A DNA stretch of 64,000 bases from Bacteroidales bacterium (lineage in GTDB: Bacteria > Bacteroidota > Bacteroidia > Bacteroidales > UBA932): positions 62,001-126,000 of the forward strand of contig JALCST010000005.1 of the NCBI GenBank assembly GCA_022653675.1, read 5' to 3'. How positions within the stretch are numbered: position 1 is the first letter of the stretch; each line of letters starts with the position of its first letter. Shown piece by piece: positions 17,630-26,909 of the stretch. A program made the translations under genes and the position numbers. The notes beneath the pieces were generated by a model. It was not told the origin of the DNA and searched no databases. It saw only the letters and a list, made by a program, of their open reading frames with translations.

Positions 17630-19000
17630 ATGTGGCAAGGTAGATTGTTATTTTTCTGTACATTATCATACGTCGTTGGGTGTCTCCTCTGCGATTTTTA
17701 TTCCATTCCACCAGCTGCCGCAATAATATCTTTTGCCCTTATCTTATCGACATGTTGCATTGCCTTTCTGAAACATTACTATTCTCGATTGCTACCATAC
17801 ATCCTGACACTTTTTTTCGCCAGCGGCGCATGCAATGCGACTCTCTGCAAAAAGGAAAGCCGGTTGCTCCGATTTGCAGGCAGAAAAATGAAAATATGCG
17901 GCATAGTGACCGGGAACAGGCGTACTTCGAAAGGGAAACGACGCCTGGAACTTAAGGTCGGCAGGGAGAAAACATATCTTTATATCGGGGAATACGGCAA
18001 GGAAGGCGGGTTGGATGCATACCTGCTGGATACAGTACGCTTCAGCGCCATCATCTCCCCGGTCGCCAATTTCACCGAAGATTTCGATTACGTGAGCCTC
18101 CTGGCAAGAAACGGCATATTCACAACAGCCTACTGCCAACGCGAAGAAATTGAAATATCCCATCGTCAGATGAATAACCGCTCCGAAAGGACGCTTTTAA
18201 GGCTCAGGTCGCACGAATTTCTAGACGAATATCTTTCGAAAGGGCTTCCAGACGACGAGGCTGCCACACTCAAGAGCCTTCTTTTGGGAGACAGGGAAGA
18301 CATGAGTGAAGAGATGGTAGAAAATTACAGGCGGAGCGGCGCAATGCACATTATGGCAGTCTCGGGACTTCATGTAGGCATAATATACATGATGGTACGC
18401 CTGCTCCTCTCCCTAATTCCGGCCTACGGAAAACCTATACGGTTTTTAAAGGGAATGATGGCCATGATAGCACTCGTATTTTACGCGTGGATATGCGGAA
18501 TGGGAGCTTCGGTATGTCGCGCTGTCCTGACAGCAGCGATATACGAAGCCGGTATCGCCATAGAAGGCAGAAAATGCCCTTTGGGGGCGGTATCCCTAAG
18601 CGCACTTCTGATTTGCATTTTCAACCCGTGCGCACCTGCGACGGTCGGGTTCCAGCTCTCATATTCTGCTGTACTTGGAATTTCGGCCATCTATCCGCTT
18701 CTCGGAGGAATGCTGGCCACAAAAAGCAAACTATTGAAATACATATGGAAAACGGTATCCATATCCATAGCATGCCAAATCGGGACCGCAGCCGTAACTC
18801 TTTACCACTTTAAAACTTTTCCAAAATATTTCCTTATCACCAATATGGTTTCCATCACTCTCGTCAACATCATAATGTACTCTGTGATACCTGCTTTGGC
18901 CATTTCGGCGATACCTTTCACTGCATACAAGCCATTAACCTTCGTCGGTTTTTTTCTAAAAACCCTTAACTATTTCATTAAAATAATCGCCGAAATGTAA
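17630..19000 (+). CDS. ComEC/Rec2 family DNA uptake channel protein
   Basis: 456 aa polytopic membrane protein. Seen: N-terminal hydrophobic helices and a soluble DUF4131-like segment (residues about 85-190), then the competence core with LLLGDREDMSEEMVENYRRSGAMHIMAVSGLHVGI, whose SGLHVG is the family hallmark, followed by a run of transmembrane helices to the end. The metallo-beta-lactamase domain found at the C-terminus of Bacillus ComEC is absent, as in many Bacteroidota; the protein is also shorter than the usual 650-700 aa. The start ATG is the first available and is followed by hydrophobic residues. No other competence gene lies nearby except the helix-hairpin-helix protein at 47350. 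Confidence 0.92.
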   Translation: MWQGRLLFFCTLSYVVGCLLCDFYSIPPAAAIISFALILSTCCIAFLKHYYSRLLPYILTLFFASGACNATLCKKESRLLRFAGRKMKICGIVTGNRRTSKGKRRLELKVGREKTYLYIGEYGKEGGLDAYLLDTVRFSAIISPVANFTEDFDYVSLLARNGIFTTAYCQREEIEISHRQMNNRSERTLLRLRSHEFLDEYLSKGLPDDEAATLKSLLLGDREDMSEEMVENYRRSGAMHIMAVSGLHVGIIYMMVRLLLSLIPAYGKPIRFLKGMMAMIALVFYAWICGMGASVCRAVLTAAIYEAGIAIEGRKCPLGAVSLSALLICIFNPCAPATVGFQLSYSAVLGISAIYPLLGGMLATKSKLLKYIWKTVSISIACQIGTAAVTLYHFKTFPKYFLITNMVSITLVNIIMYSVIPALAISAIPFTAYKPLTFVGFFLKTLNYFIKIIAEM

Positions 19001-19007
19001 AAAATAC

Positions 19008-19015
19008 TACATTTG
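19008..19015 (+). promoter_or_regulatory. Promoter -7 box of the RRM protein gene
   Basis: TACATTTG fits TAnnTTTG, 32 bases before the start codon. No clear -33 box. Confidence 0.55.
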
Positions 19016-19047
19016 TGTAGTTTTAATGCTTAACCAAAAAAGTTTTT

Positions 19048-19338
19048 ATGAACATTTTTATTTACGGCTTGAATTTTAGAGCCAGAAAAGAAGATCTTAT
19101 GAATCTTTTCGCTCCATTTGGAGAGGTTTCCGCTGCCAGGATCATTTTAGATCGCACCACGCATCGTTCCAAAGGCTATGGTTTTGTCGAAATGCCCGAT
19201 GAGAATGCCGGTGAAGCAGCAATTGCAGCTTTGGACGGTACACAACACATGGACAGAACCATTCACGTTGCAGTAGCTAATCCGAGGCCTGAAAAACCTG
19301 CTGAACCTGTTGAACCTGCAGAACCGAAACAGGAATAG
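19048..19338 (+). CDS. RRM-domain RNA-binding protein
   Basis: 96 aa, almost all one RNA-recognition motif: RNP2 as IFIYGL (residues 3-8) and RNP1 as KGYGFVEM (47-54), with the beta-alpha-beta spacing of the fold. A short tail repeats Pro-Glu-Pro (EKPAEPVEPAEPKQE) and is disordered. Small single-RRM proteins are frequent in Bacteroidota, where they are thought to act as global RNA binders in place of Hfq; the targets of this one are unknown. It has its own promoter box upstream and a strong terminator downstream, so it is monocistronic. Confidence 0.95.
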   Translation: MNIFIYGLNFRARKEDLMNLFAPFGEVSAARIILDRTTHRSKGYGFVEMPDENAGEAAIAALDGTQHMDRTIHVAVANPRPEKPAEPVEPAEPKQE

Positions 19339-19382
19339 GCCCTATAAGGCAATAAGTTCAATAGATACTTACTAAGATCGCC

Positions 19383-19426
19383 AAGAGACCGATCGGAATA
19401 GCATTCCAGACGGTCTCTTTTTTATT
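19383..19426 (+). terminator. Rho-independent terminator of the RRM gene
   Basis: Outer stem AAGAGACCG / CGGTCTCTT (9 pairs) enclosing an inner GGAAT-AGC-ATTCC hairpin, followed by a T-rich tract (TTTTTTATTTTT). Confidence 0.92.
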
Positions 19427-19439
19427 TTTCACATAAATT

Positions 19440-19470
19440 AAGGGTGGCCGGGTATCTTCCGGCCACCCTT
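19440..19470 (-). terminator. Terminator hairpin after the TPR protein gene
   Basis: Perfect 12-base-pair stem (AAGGGTGGCCGG / CCGGCCACCCTT) with a 7-base loop, 24 bases past the TPR stop. Read leftward it is followed only by AATTTAT, so the T tract is weak; the stem itself is strong. Confidence 0.75.
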
Positions 19471-19494
19471 TGAATTCAAGCAAATTCATGCAGC

Positions 19495-20835
19495 TCAATC
19501 ACTGCCCTTGAGCATTGAATTATATTTCTGATATTTCTGCATATATTCGTCACCCTTCTCGCGGAAACGGAAATAAATGTTCCTCAAATATTCCGCTACA
19601 GCCATCTTCACATCTTCGTTCTTGGAGATTCTGAAAGCAGACTCGAAAGGTTCAATCGCATTCTTAAGGCAAGCTTCGGCCTCGTCCATCATCTTGTTGT
19701 ACTTCGCATCGTCCAATTCCTCCTGAGCCGCATTGGAAATGCCGACGGCTTCGTCATAAAGCATTATCCCTTCACCCAGATACCCGTATTCATATGTAGT
19801 ATCCGCCTCGTTAGCCTTGTGATAGCACGCGACAGCCTCATCTTTCTTACCAAGATCCTTATTTACATTGCCTTCGACGTAATACAGGCTAGGATTGTTC
19901 GGTTCATTCACCTCGGCGCTGTGCAGAAGGTCGAACAATTTCTGGGGATCCTTCTTCGACGTAACGTAACCATTTATCAAACCGACGAGGATACCTTGAT
20001 TCTGAGGAAACTTGGCAAAGCCTTCTTCGAGGATTTTCATTCCCGTTACAGTATCGCCTTCTGCAATGTAAATGTTGGACAGACCACTGAAAGCGTTCCC
20101 GTCTGAATAATAACCTATATCTATAGCTTTCTGATAATATGTCCTGGCCTTTTCATTGTTGCCGGACATGGCCTCGAATATCCCGGAGTAATAGGTGCTC
20201 ATGCTGTCGACCTTGTTCATCGTCTTATTGTCATAAAGAGGCAGGGCAGCTTCGAAAGATGAAGCGGCAGCAGAGAAATCGCCTTCCGTATAATAAGCGA
20301 AGGCCTGGTTGCTGTATCTCTGATGAAGACTCTCGTAAAGCTGTTCGATGTCCTTTGTTTTCTTGCCGTCTTCATCGACTGCAACGGCTTTTTCGACCGC
20401 TTCGTAAGCCTTCGCGAGCATATCGTCTTCCATGACCGGTTTGGTTACCACACAAGCAGCAAGGGTTCCCTTGTCAGTATACCAAAGCTGCTTATCGGCA
20501 TAAGTATCTACAGTATAATTGGAACCGTCACCACCCCTCTTATTTTCGGAACTGATAACCGGTTGATCTTTTATGAACAGTTTCACTTCATTCCTGGGAG
20601 TACCCAAAACCACATTCGTCGACGGGAAGTCGTAAGCATCTATGTACGCTTTAGCCACCTTGATATAAACATCTGGCTTGACTGTACGACCTTTTGCGGC
20701 AGCCTTCACTTCCGCTTTTTCAGTAGCCTTGATTGCCTTGGAAACTGCTGAAGCTGCAGCCTGTGCATCTCTCGGCTGTGCACCGGCAAACGTAAAAGAC
20801 ATCAGGAGCGCAGCGGCAAGTAGTATTCTTTTCAT
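19495..20835 (-). CDS. Secreted tetratricopeptide-repeat protein
   Basis: 446 aa with a signal peptide (MKRILLAAALLMSFTFAGAQ). The rest is helical with TPR-like repeats: AFAYYTEGDFSAAASSFE, ARTYYQKAIDIGYYSDG, SLYYVEGNVNKDLGKKDEA. The N-terminal 130 residues are less repetitive and contain TVDTYADKQLWYTD. A periplasmic scaffold role is likely; such proteins are common in Bacteroidales and rarely characterised. The gene starts 35 bases after the gyrA stop on the same strand and no consensus promoter is seen between them, so it probably rides on the gyrA transcript. Confidence 0.9.
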   Translation of the reverse strand: MKRILLAAALLMSFTFAGAQPRDAQAAASAVSKAIKATEKAEVKAAAKGRTVKPDVYIKVAKAYIDAYDFPSTNVVLGTPRNEVKLFIKDQPVISSENKRGGDGSNYTVDTYADKQLWYTDKGTLAACVVTKPVMEDDMLAKAYEAVEKAVAVDEDGKKTKDIEQLYESLHQRYSNQAFAYYTEGDFSAAASSFEAALPLYDNKTMNKVDSMSTYYSGIFEAMSGNNEKARTYYQKAIDIGYYSDGNAFSGLSNIYIAEGDTVTGMKILEEGFAKFPQNQGILVGLINGYVTSKKDPQKLFDLLHSAEVNEPNNPSLYYVEGNVNKDLGKKDEAVACYHKANEADTTYEYGYLGEGIMLYDEAVGISNAAQEELDDAKYNKMMDEAEACLKNAIEPFESAFRISKNEDVKMAVAEYLRNIYFRFREKGDEYMQKYQKYNSMLKGSD

Positions 20836-20870
20836 AATTAAATAATTATTTTTTGTTGTTTAATGTAATA

Positions 20871-23366
20871 TTATTCCGGGGTGTCCCCCCCATCTTCATC
20901 ACTTTTCGGAACGACGCAAACGGCAGCGATTTCATCCCCTTCGCGAAGGCTGATAAGTTTTACTCCCTGTGTAGCCCTTCCAGCTACCCTGATGCTCTCA
21001 ACCGGCATTCTTATCGTTATACCGCTCTTGTTTATTATCATGAGGTCATCGTTGTCCGAAACTGCTTTGACTGCAATAAGCGAGCCGGTTTTTTCAGTTA
21101 TGTTCAACGTTTTCACTCCCTTTCCGCCACGGTTCGTAATACGGTAGTCGTCTAATACGGAACGTTTCCCGAACCCGTTCGAACTGACCACAAGAACTGT
21201 TTTCGCTGCATCTGCATCTTCGTCGGGAGCAATGCACACCATTCCGACAACTTCGTCTCCATTGTCCAGATAAATACCCCGGACGCCGGTGGCAGTACGG
21301 CCGATGGAACGGACCTTGTCCTCCGGGAAACGGCATAGCTTGCCGGCTTTCCCGCAGGCGATGAGAATATGCGAATTGCCGTCCGTCAGGCAGGCATCCA
21401 CCATGGCATCGCCTTCGACTATATTTATGGCATTCACACCCTTCTGACGCGGGCGGGAATACATTTCGAGCACGGTCTTTTTCACTATGCCTCTCTTGGT
21501 GGCAAGAATGATATAATGGGAATTTATGAATTCCTTGTCATCGAGATCCCGGACATTCAAATATGTCTGGACCTTATCTCCCTGTTCTATCTGGATCACG
21601 TTCTGGATGGCGCGTCCCTTTGAAGCCTTGGTGCCTTCCGGAATATTGTATACCTTAAGCCAGTAACATTTGCCGAAACTTGTAAAGAAAAGCATGGTGG
21701 AGTGCATGTTCGCCACATATATCCGCTCGATGAAATCTTCCTCCCTGGTAGTTGATCCCTTCGATCCTATACCGCCCCTGTTCTGGCTGCGGTACTCGCT
21801 CAACGAAGTACGTTTTATGTAACCCATGTGGGAAATGGTTATCACCACATCCTCGTCGGGATAAAAGCTGTCGGCATCCATTTCGTCAGGGGAAATTTCG
21901 ATCGCGGTGCGGCGCGCATCCCCGAAATCGTTTACAAGCTGCCTTGTCTCCTTCTTTACGATCTCCATCTGCCTTTCGGTATGTGCTAGAATATCTTCCA
22001 AGTCGGCTATCAGTTTGGTCAGGTCATCGTACTCCTGCTGCAGCTTTTCCCGCTCGAGTCCAGTCAGGGCGCGGAGTTTCATCTCTACTATAGCATCGGC
22101 CTGGGCGCTGGAAAAATCCCATTTTGACATAAGCCCGTCGTGGGCCTCCTGTACCGTCCGTGAAGCACGTATGAGAGCTATTATCTCGTCTATTATGTCT
22201 ATCGCCTTGAGAAGCCCGGCCAGGATATGCTGGCGTTTAAGGGCTTTGTTGAGATTGAATCGCGTACGGCGTACCACTACGTTGTGACGGTGCCGTACAA
22301 AATATTTTATGAGGTCCTTGAGGTTAAGGAGGCGTGGACGGCCATCTACGAGTGCGATGTTGTTGACTGAAAATGCGGATTCGAGATCCGTCATCTTATA
22401 GAGATTGTTCAGCAGTACATTGCTGTTGGCTCCCATCTTCAGCTTGATGACAATGCGCATGCCCTTTCTGTCGCTTTCGTCGTTTATGTAGGATATGCCT
22501 TCTATCTTCTTGTTGTTGACAAGATCGGCTATCTTTTCGATAAGTTCCCTCTTGTTGACCATATAAGGTATCTCCGTAACGACAATGGTCTCACGACCAC
22601 TGTCGGAGACTTCGATCTCCGTCTTCGAACGCACTACGATCCTTCCCCTGCCGGTTTCGAAGGCATCGCGAATTCCTCCGATTCCCTGTATTATCCCGCC
22701 TGTCGGGAAATCTGGTCCCTTTATGTACTTCTCCATCAACTCGCCGACAGTGATCTCCGGATTATCGATATAGGCGCAAATGGCATTCCCGACTTCGGTA
22801 AGGTTGTGTGGAGCCATGTTCGTGGCCATTCCCACGGCAATACCCGACGCTCCGTTCAACAAAAGAAGCGGAGCCTTTGCCGGAAGGACTTCAGGCTCCT
22901 GAAGGGATTCGTCGAAATTGGGAACGAAATCCACCGTATCCTTGTCTAGATCCTCCAGAACCGTTTCAGCCAATTTGTTAAGTTTAGCCTCGGTATAACG
23001 CATGGCGGCGACGGGGTCCCCGTCTACCGAGCCGAAATTACCCTGGCCCTGTACGAGAGGATAACGCATCACCCATCCCTGGGCAAGGCGCGCCATCGCA
23101 TCATATACGCTGGAATCGCCGTGAGGATGATATTTGCCCAATACCTCCCCCACTATACGCGCCGATTTCTTGGTAGCCGAATTGGATGTCACTCCAAGCT
23201 GGTCCATTCCATAAAGTACTCTTCTGTGGACCGGCTTTAGCCCATCCCGCACATCCGGCAGCGCTCGCGAAACGATTACCGACATCGAATAGTCGATGTA
23301 GGCGCTCTGCATTTCCTGTTCTATGTTAATAGGTATGATCTTACCTATATTCTTCTCAAAATCCAT
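20871..23366 (-). CDS. gyrA: DNA gyrase subunit A
   Basis: 831 aa type IIA topoisomerase subunit that cuts and religates DNA. Catalytic Tyr124 sits in [10 protein letters not shown]. The quinolone-resistance region reads [10 protein letters not shown]: Ser85 and Asp89 correspond to E. coli Ser83 and Asp87, so the usual resistance changes are absent. The C-terminal beta-pinwheel carries the GyrA box QNRGGIG, which separates gyrase from topoisomerase IV ParC. The tail is acidic (SDEDGG). It is divergent from clpC. No clear promoter box was found in the 131-base gap on this strand. Confidence 0.98.
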   Translation of the reverse strand: MDFEKNIGKIIPINIEQEMQSAYIDYSMSVIVSRALPDVRDGLKPVHRRVLYGMDQLGVTSNSATKKSARIVGEVLGKYHPHGDSSVYDAMARLAQGWVMRYPLVQGQGNFGSVDGDPVAAMRYTEAKLNKLAETVLEDLDKDTVDFVPNFDESLQEPEVLPAKAPLLLLNGASGIAVGMATNMAPHNLTEVGNAICAYIDNPEITVGELMEKYIKGPDFPTGGIIQGIGGIRDAFETGRGRIVVRSKTEIEVSDSGRETIVVTEIPYMVNKRELIEKIADLVNNKKIEGISYINDESDRKGMRIVIKLKMGANSNVLLNNLYKMTDLESAFSVNNIALVDGRPRLLNLKDLIKYFVRHRHNVVVRRTRFNLNKALKRQHILAGLLKAIDIIDEIIALIRASRTVQEAHDGLMSKWDFSSAQADAIVEMKLRALTGLEREKLQQEYDDLTKLIADLEDILAHTERQMEIVKKETRQLVNDFGDARRTAIEISPDEMDADSFYPDEDVVITISHMGYIKRTSLSEYRSQNRGGIGSKGSTTREEDFIERIYVANMHSTMLFFTSFGKCYWLKVYNIPEGTKASKGRAIQNVIQIEQGDKVQTYLNVRDLDDKEFINSHYIILATKRGIVKKTVLEMYSRPRQKGVNAINIVEGDAMVDACLTDGNSHILIACGKAGKLCRFPEDKVRSIGRTATGVRGIYLDNGDEVVGMVCIAPDEDADAAKTVLVVSSNGFGKRSVLDDYRITNRGGKGVKTLNITEKTGSLIAVKAVSDNDDLMIINKSGITIRMPVESIRVAGRATQGVKLISLREGDEIAAVCVVPKSDEDGGDTPE

Positions 23367-23465
23367 TAATTATCCCTCTTCTTCCTTTCTTAATGAAATG
23401 TAAAGATAGAGAAAAAACTTAACTCCGCCAAATCGGATAAAGTCTCGCCCATCCATTCCTTTTTT

Positions 23466-23473
23466 TATCTTTG
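23466..23473 (+). promoter_or_regulatory. Promoter -7 box of clpC
   Basis: TATCTTTG fits TAnnTTTG, 24 bases before the clpC ATG. A -33 box is not obvious. No CIRCE or other heat-shock element was noticed. Confidence 0.6.
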
Positions 23474-23497
23474 TAGGTTGATAAGAAACCAGAAAAT

Positions 23498-26071
23498 ATG
23501 ACTCAAGCTCCAGAATGGATAAAAAATATACTCGAAACGGCGGCGAACGAAGCCGCAAGTCTCGGTAATGCAGAAATAACTCCTGACCATCTTTTCCTGG
23601 CAATAGTGGAGAACTGGATGAACGAGGCCTGCGAGACGTTGGAGGCTAATGGAATAGACTGCCAGGTAATAAAGAGGGAAATGGAAGATAAGATGAGAAG
23701 CGGAAGCGCCATCTCCCAGAAAGACATGTCGAGAATCAAACCGCTCAGTTCCCTCGGAACCGTCATAGGCGAGATGCTCAACCAAGCGAGGATTCTAGAC
23801 GAAGAGACGAATCCCATGCATCTTTTGCTTGCCATACTTCTTGCAAACGACAACATAACAAGCTCAACCCTTAGGGAAAAGGACAATCTCGATTACGGCA
23901 GACTCCTCGCAATGTGGAAAAAAGCCAAGAAAAAGAGCGTTACAAGTACTTTCGAAGGGGAATCCGCCCAAGACCAGGATTTCCATGAAGACGAAAACGG
24001 GACTCAAAATCAGGGCGGGCACCAAGGGGCAAAAAAAGAGAATTCCTCCACTCCCAATCTTGACAAATATGGCTATGATCTTACAAAGGCCGCACGCGCA
24101 GAAAAACTGGATCCGGTCGTCGGCCGCGAAACTGAAATTGAGAGACTGTCCCAGATTCTGGGAAGGAGAAGGAAGAACAGTCCTATACTTATAGGCGAAG
24201 CCGGGGTAGGAAAATCCGCAATCGCCGAAGGACTTGCCATCAGGATTGCTGAAAAACAGGTACCAAGGGCGTTGCTGAACAAACGCATCGTAACCTTGGA
24301 TATCGGTTCCCTGGTAGCCGGGACTCAATATCGCGGTCAATTCGAAGAGAGGGTGAAACAGGTTCTCGAAGAAATCAAACATAATCCTGACGTCATAATT
24401 TTCATTGACGAATTGCATACGCTTGTTGGAGCCGGAGGGGCACCCGGTTCGCTCGATGCAGCAGACATGCTCAAGCCGGCACTCGCCCGCGGAGAAATCC
24501 AGTGCATTGGAGCCACCACTACCGACGAATTCCGCAAGATAATAGAGAAAGACAGAGCGCTGGAACGCAGATTTCAGAAGATAATGGTGTTTCCGACCAC
24601 ATTCGAACAGACTCTGGCAATATTGCAAACCATCAAGGGAAGATACGAAAAGCACCACAACGTGAAATACTCCCCTGCTGCGATTACGGCATGCATAACG
24701 CTTTCACAGAGATATATAACTGACAGAAGCCTGCCTGACAAGGCTATAGACGTGCTTGACGAAGTCGGATCGAGGGTACACCTGAGGTTCTCCAACTTTC
24801 CTCCACAATTGAGGAAATACAACGTCAAGATCGAGAAAATCAGGGAGGCGAAACGTGAAGCCGCCACCGACGGCGACTTCGAAAGGGCGGCTTCTTTGAA
24901 AGCCGACGAGGACGCCATCGCAAAACGCAGGGACAAAGAGATGGAAGAGTGGTCCTCGAAAAGCGACAGCAAACCCCATGAAGTGACCGAAGAGGATGTG
25001 GCACAGGTAATTTCGGAAATGACCAACATACTGGTCAGTAAGATTGCAGCAAGCGAAAGCGACAAACTGATAAATATGGCCGCAAACCTGAAGAAACGAA
25101 TCATCGGGCAGGATGATGCCGTGGATAATGTTGTAAGAGCAATACATCGGAACCGGGCGGGGCTGAACGATCCTGGCAAACCCATCGGGACATTCCTGTT
25201 TCTAGGTCCGACGGGCGTCGGCAAGACCCAGCTGGCTAAAGTCCTCGCTGAATACATGTTCGATTCGGCCGACAACCTAATCAGGATAGACATGAGCGAA
25301 TACATGGAAAGGATAGCCATAACAAGGCTTACCGGTGCGCCTCCGGGATATGTTGGATACGATGAAGGAGGGCAGCTCAGTGAGGCAGTAAGACGCAAGC
25401 CTTACTCCGTTGTGCTTCTCGACGAAATCGAGAAGGCGCATTCGGACGTTTTCAATCTGTTGCTGCAGGTTCTGGACGAGGGAAGGCTGACTGACGCGAA
25501 CGGGAACCTGATAGATTTCAGGAACACCATACTTATAATGACCTCAAACGTAGGGTCGATGGAACTGAAGGATTTCGGGGAGGGACTCGGATTCGCGACG
25601 CCGTCGCAGAACAGGAATGCCGACAGGAACGCAATCATCAACAAGGCATTGAAACGGAAATTCGCTCCGGAATTCCTGAACAGGCTTGACGGAATCGTTA
25701 TTTTCAATTCGCTGACCCGCGAGAACATAATGAAGATAGTGGATATCGAACTCGCCGATTTGTTCAGTAGAGTGTCAGCTCTCGGTTACAATCTTCAGAT
25801 CCCTAAGGAAGTCAAACAATTTCTTACCGACGTCGGTTTCGATCCACGATACGGTGCACGTCCATTGAAACGTGCCATACAGCACTATATCGAAGATCCT
25901 CTTGCTGAATTCATTATATCGCCCGAAAAGAACTCTTCCAGGAACCTTCGTATCGTCCTTACCGACGATGCGAAGGACACCGCAGTAGAAACGTTTAATA
26001 CTCAGGAACCTAAACGCACCAATATTTCTAAGGTTCCCAAGGCCAGGACAGCTAAACAGAATATTTCCTAA
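23498..26071 (+). CDS. clpC: ATP-dependent Clp protease ATPase subunit (ClpC type)
   Basis: 857 aa Hsp100 unfoldase that feeds proteins to ClpP. Seen in order: two N-terminal Clp repeats (residues about 5-145), a variable acidic linker, AAA module D1 with [13 protein letters not shown], a middle domain containing a UVR-like stretch ([13 protein letters not shown]), AAA module D2 with [12 protein letters not shown], and the C-terminal D2-small domain ([13 protein letters not shown]). The UVR-like middle region places it with ClpC rather than ClpA or ClpB. No ClpS or McsAB partner is nearby. Its last 20 bases overlap the end of queH, which runs the other way. Confidence 0.95.
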   Translation: MTQAPEWIKNILETAANEAASLGNAEITPDHLFLAIVENWMNEACETLEANGIDCQVIKREMEDKMRSGSAISQKDMSRIKPLSSLGTVIGEMLNQARILDEETNPMHLLLAILLANDNITSSTLREKDNLDYGRLLAMWKKAKKKSVTSTFEGESAQDQDFHEDENGTQNQGGHQGAKKENSSTPNLDKYGYDLTKAARAEKLDPVVGRETEIERLSQILGRRRKNSPILIGEAGVGKSAIAEGLAIRIAEKQVPRALLNKRIVTLDIGSLVAGTQYRGQFEERVKQVLEEIKHNPDVIIFIDELHTLVGAGGAPGSLDAADMLKPALARGEIQCIGATTTDEFRKIIEKDRALERRFQKIMVFPTTFEQTLAILQTIKGRYEKHHNVKYSPAAITACITLSQRYITDRSLPDKAIDVLDEVGSRVHLRFSNFPPQLRKYNVKIEKIREAKREAATDGDFERAASLKADEDAIAKRRDKEMEEWSSKSDSKPHEVTEEDVAQVISEMTNILVSKIAASESDKLINMAANLKKRIIGQDDAVDNVVRAIHRNRAGLNDPGKPIGTFLFLGPTGVGKTQLAKVLAEYMFDSADNLIRIDMSEYMERIAITRLTGAPPGYVGYDEGGQLSEAVRRKPYSVVLLDEIEKAHSDVFNLLLQVLDEGRLTDANGNLIDFRNTILIMTSNVGSMELKDFGEGLGFATPSQNRNADRNAIINKALKRKFAPEFLNRLDGIVIFNSLTRENIMKIVDIELADLFSRVSALGYNLQIPKEVKQFLTDVGFDPRYGARPLKRAIQHYIEDPLAEFIISPEKNSSRNLRIVLTDDAKDTAVETFNTQEPKRTNISKVPKARTAKQNIS

Positions 26072-26663
26072 GGCGCTCCTCACTGTTCCTGAAAGACATT
26101 TCGCAACCGCAGTATTTCTGCATATAGAAGTTCTTCTCGCGGCAGATTTGCGAACGGCGTTCCGTAAGCCCTCCCTTTCGCCAGTCCTTGTCCCAGAAAA
26201 TCACTCCTCCGACCTGGGTTTCGGCATAATGGCCGGCATCATTCACCTGTTCGAGCGATTTCCAGCGCGAGGTGGCCATGGTCGTTGCAAAAACTTTCAA
26301 TCCGAGTTCGAGAGTCTTCTTTGCGGCCACGAGCAGACGGTGCTTGAAACAGATCAGGCAACGTTCGCCACGCTCGGGCAAATCCTCGTAACCCCTGACG
26401 AGTTCCCTCCAGTTTTCATGGTCATAGTCGCCGTCGATGAATTTCACTCCCATATCCTTGCAGAACCTGATCTCTTCACGCTTGCGTTTTTCGTATTCTT
26501 CAAGCGGCCAGATATTCGGATTGTAATAAAACACGGTCGGTGCGATCCCGTTGTTAAGAAGGCATTCCACCACAGCCCCGGAGCACGGGGCACAACAAGA
26601 CTGCAAAAGGATTTCCTTCACACCTTCAGGAGGTTCAAGCACTATTTCAGAGACATCAGCCAT
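26052..26663 (-). CDS. queH: Epoxyqueuosine reductase QueH
   Basis: 203 aa from ATG 26663. QueH (former DUF208) performs the last step of queuosine synthesis, reducing epoxyqueuosine in tRNA, as a non-homologous alternative to QueG. Seen: the CCAPC cysteine motif near the N-terminus (QSCCAPCSG), a second cysteine pair in ERCLICFKHRL, FATTMATSRWKS, and a C-terminal YCGCEMSFRNS, which provide Fe-S and mechanistic ligands. An upstream ATG at 26693 would fall inside the -7 box, so 26663 is preferred. The 3' end overlaps that of clpC by 20 bases. Confidence 0.93.
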   Translation of the reverse strand: MADVSEIVLEPPEGVKEILLQSCCAPCSGAVVECLLNNGIAPTVFYYNPNIWPLEEYEKRKREEIRFCKDMGVKFIDGDYDHENWRELVRGYEDLPERGERCLICFKHRLLVAAKKTLELGLKVFATTMATSRWKSLEQVNDAGHYAETQVGGVIFWDKDWRKGGLTERRSQICREKNFYMQKYCGCEMSFRNSEERLRKYSV

Positions 26664-26690
26664 GATTCGGATACATTTATCTAAGGATTC

Positions 26691-26698
26691 CAAAGATA
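26691..26698 (-). promoter_or_regulatory. Promoter -7 box of queH
   Basis: On the minus strand TATCTTTG fits TAnnTTTG, 27 bases before the ATG at 26663. It decides the start: the alternative ATG at 26693 lies inside it. Confidence 0.6.
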
Positions 26699-26715
26699 CC
26701 TAATTTTAATATTTT

Positions 26716-26746
26716 TTTGTATTTCTTTGAAAAGGGAGTATATTTG
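26716..26746 (+). promoter_or_regulatory. Promoter of tRNA-Lys
   Basis: TTTG (26716-26719), 19 bases, TATATTTG (26739-26746): a full consensus match, ending 13 bases before the mature tRNA. Confidence 0.82.
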
Positions 26747-26759
26747 CACTCCCCAAAAC

Positions 26760-26832
26760 GGTCTCTTAGCTCAGTTGGTAGAGCACGACACTCTTAATGT
26801 TGGGGTCCAGGGTTCGAGCCCCTGAGGGATCA
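26760..26832 (+). tRNA. tRNA-Lys (CTT)
   Basis: 73 bases. Acceptor GGTCTCT with AGGGATC (two wobble pairs), D arm GCTCAGTTGGTAGAGC, anticodon stem CGACA/TGTTG with loop CTCTTAA (anticodon CTT), T arm with GGTTCGAGCC. Discriminator A; CCA not encoded. Confidence 0.96.
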
Positions 26833-26837
26833 CCTTA

Positions 26838-26875
26838 CGGGACAAACTCAAAATTTACGAGTTTGTCCCGTTTTT
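26838..26875 (+). terminator. Rho-independent terminator of tRNA-Lys
   Basis: 12-base-pair perfect stem CGGGACAAACTC / GAGTTTGTCCCG, 9-base loop, then TTTTT. It begins 6 bases after the tRNA. Confidence 0.92.
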
Positions 26876-26909
26876 GATTCATATATTATTGTCCATCAAT
26901 TGACAAACA

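Noticed and set aside
24574-25398. 274-codon open frame on the minus strand inside clpC
   Set aside because: Antisense to conserved AAA modules, Ser/Leu-rich shadow with no motif. The similar frame at 23864-24658 is rejected for the same reason.
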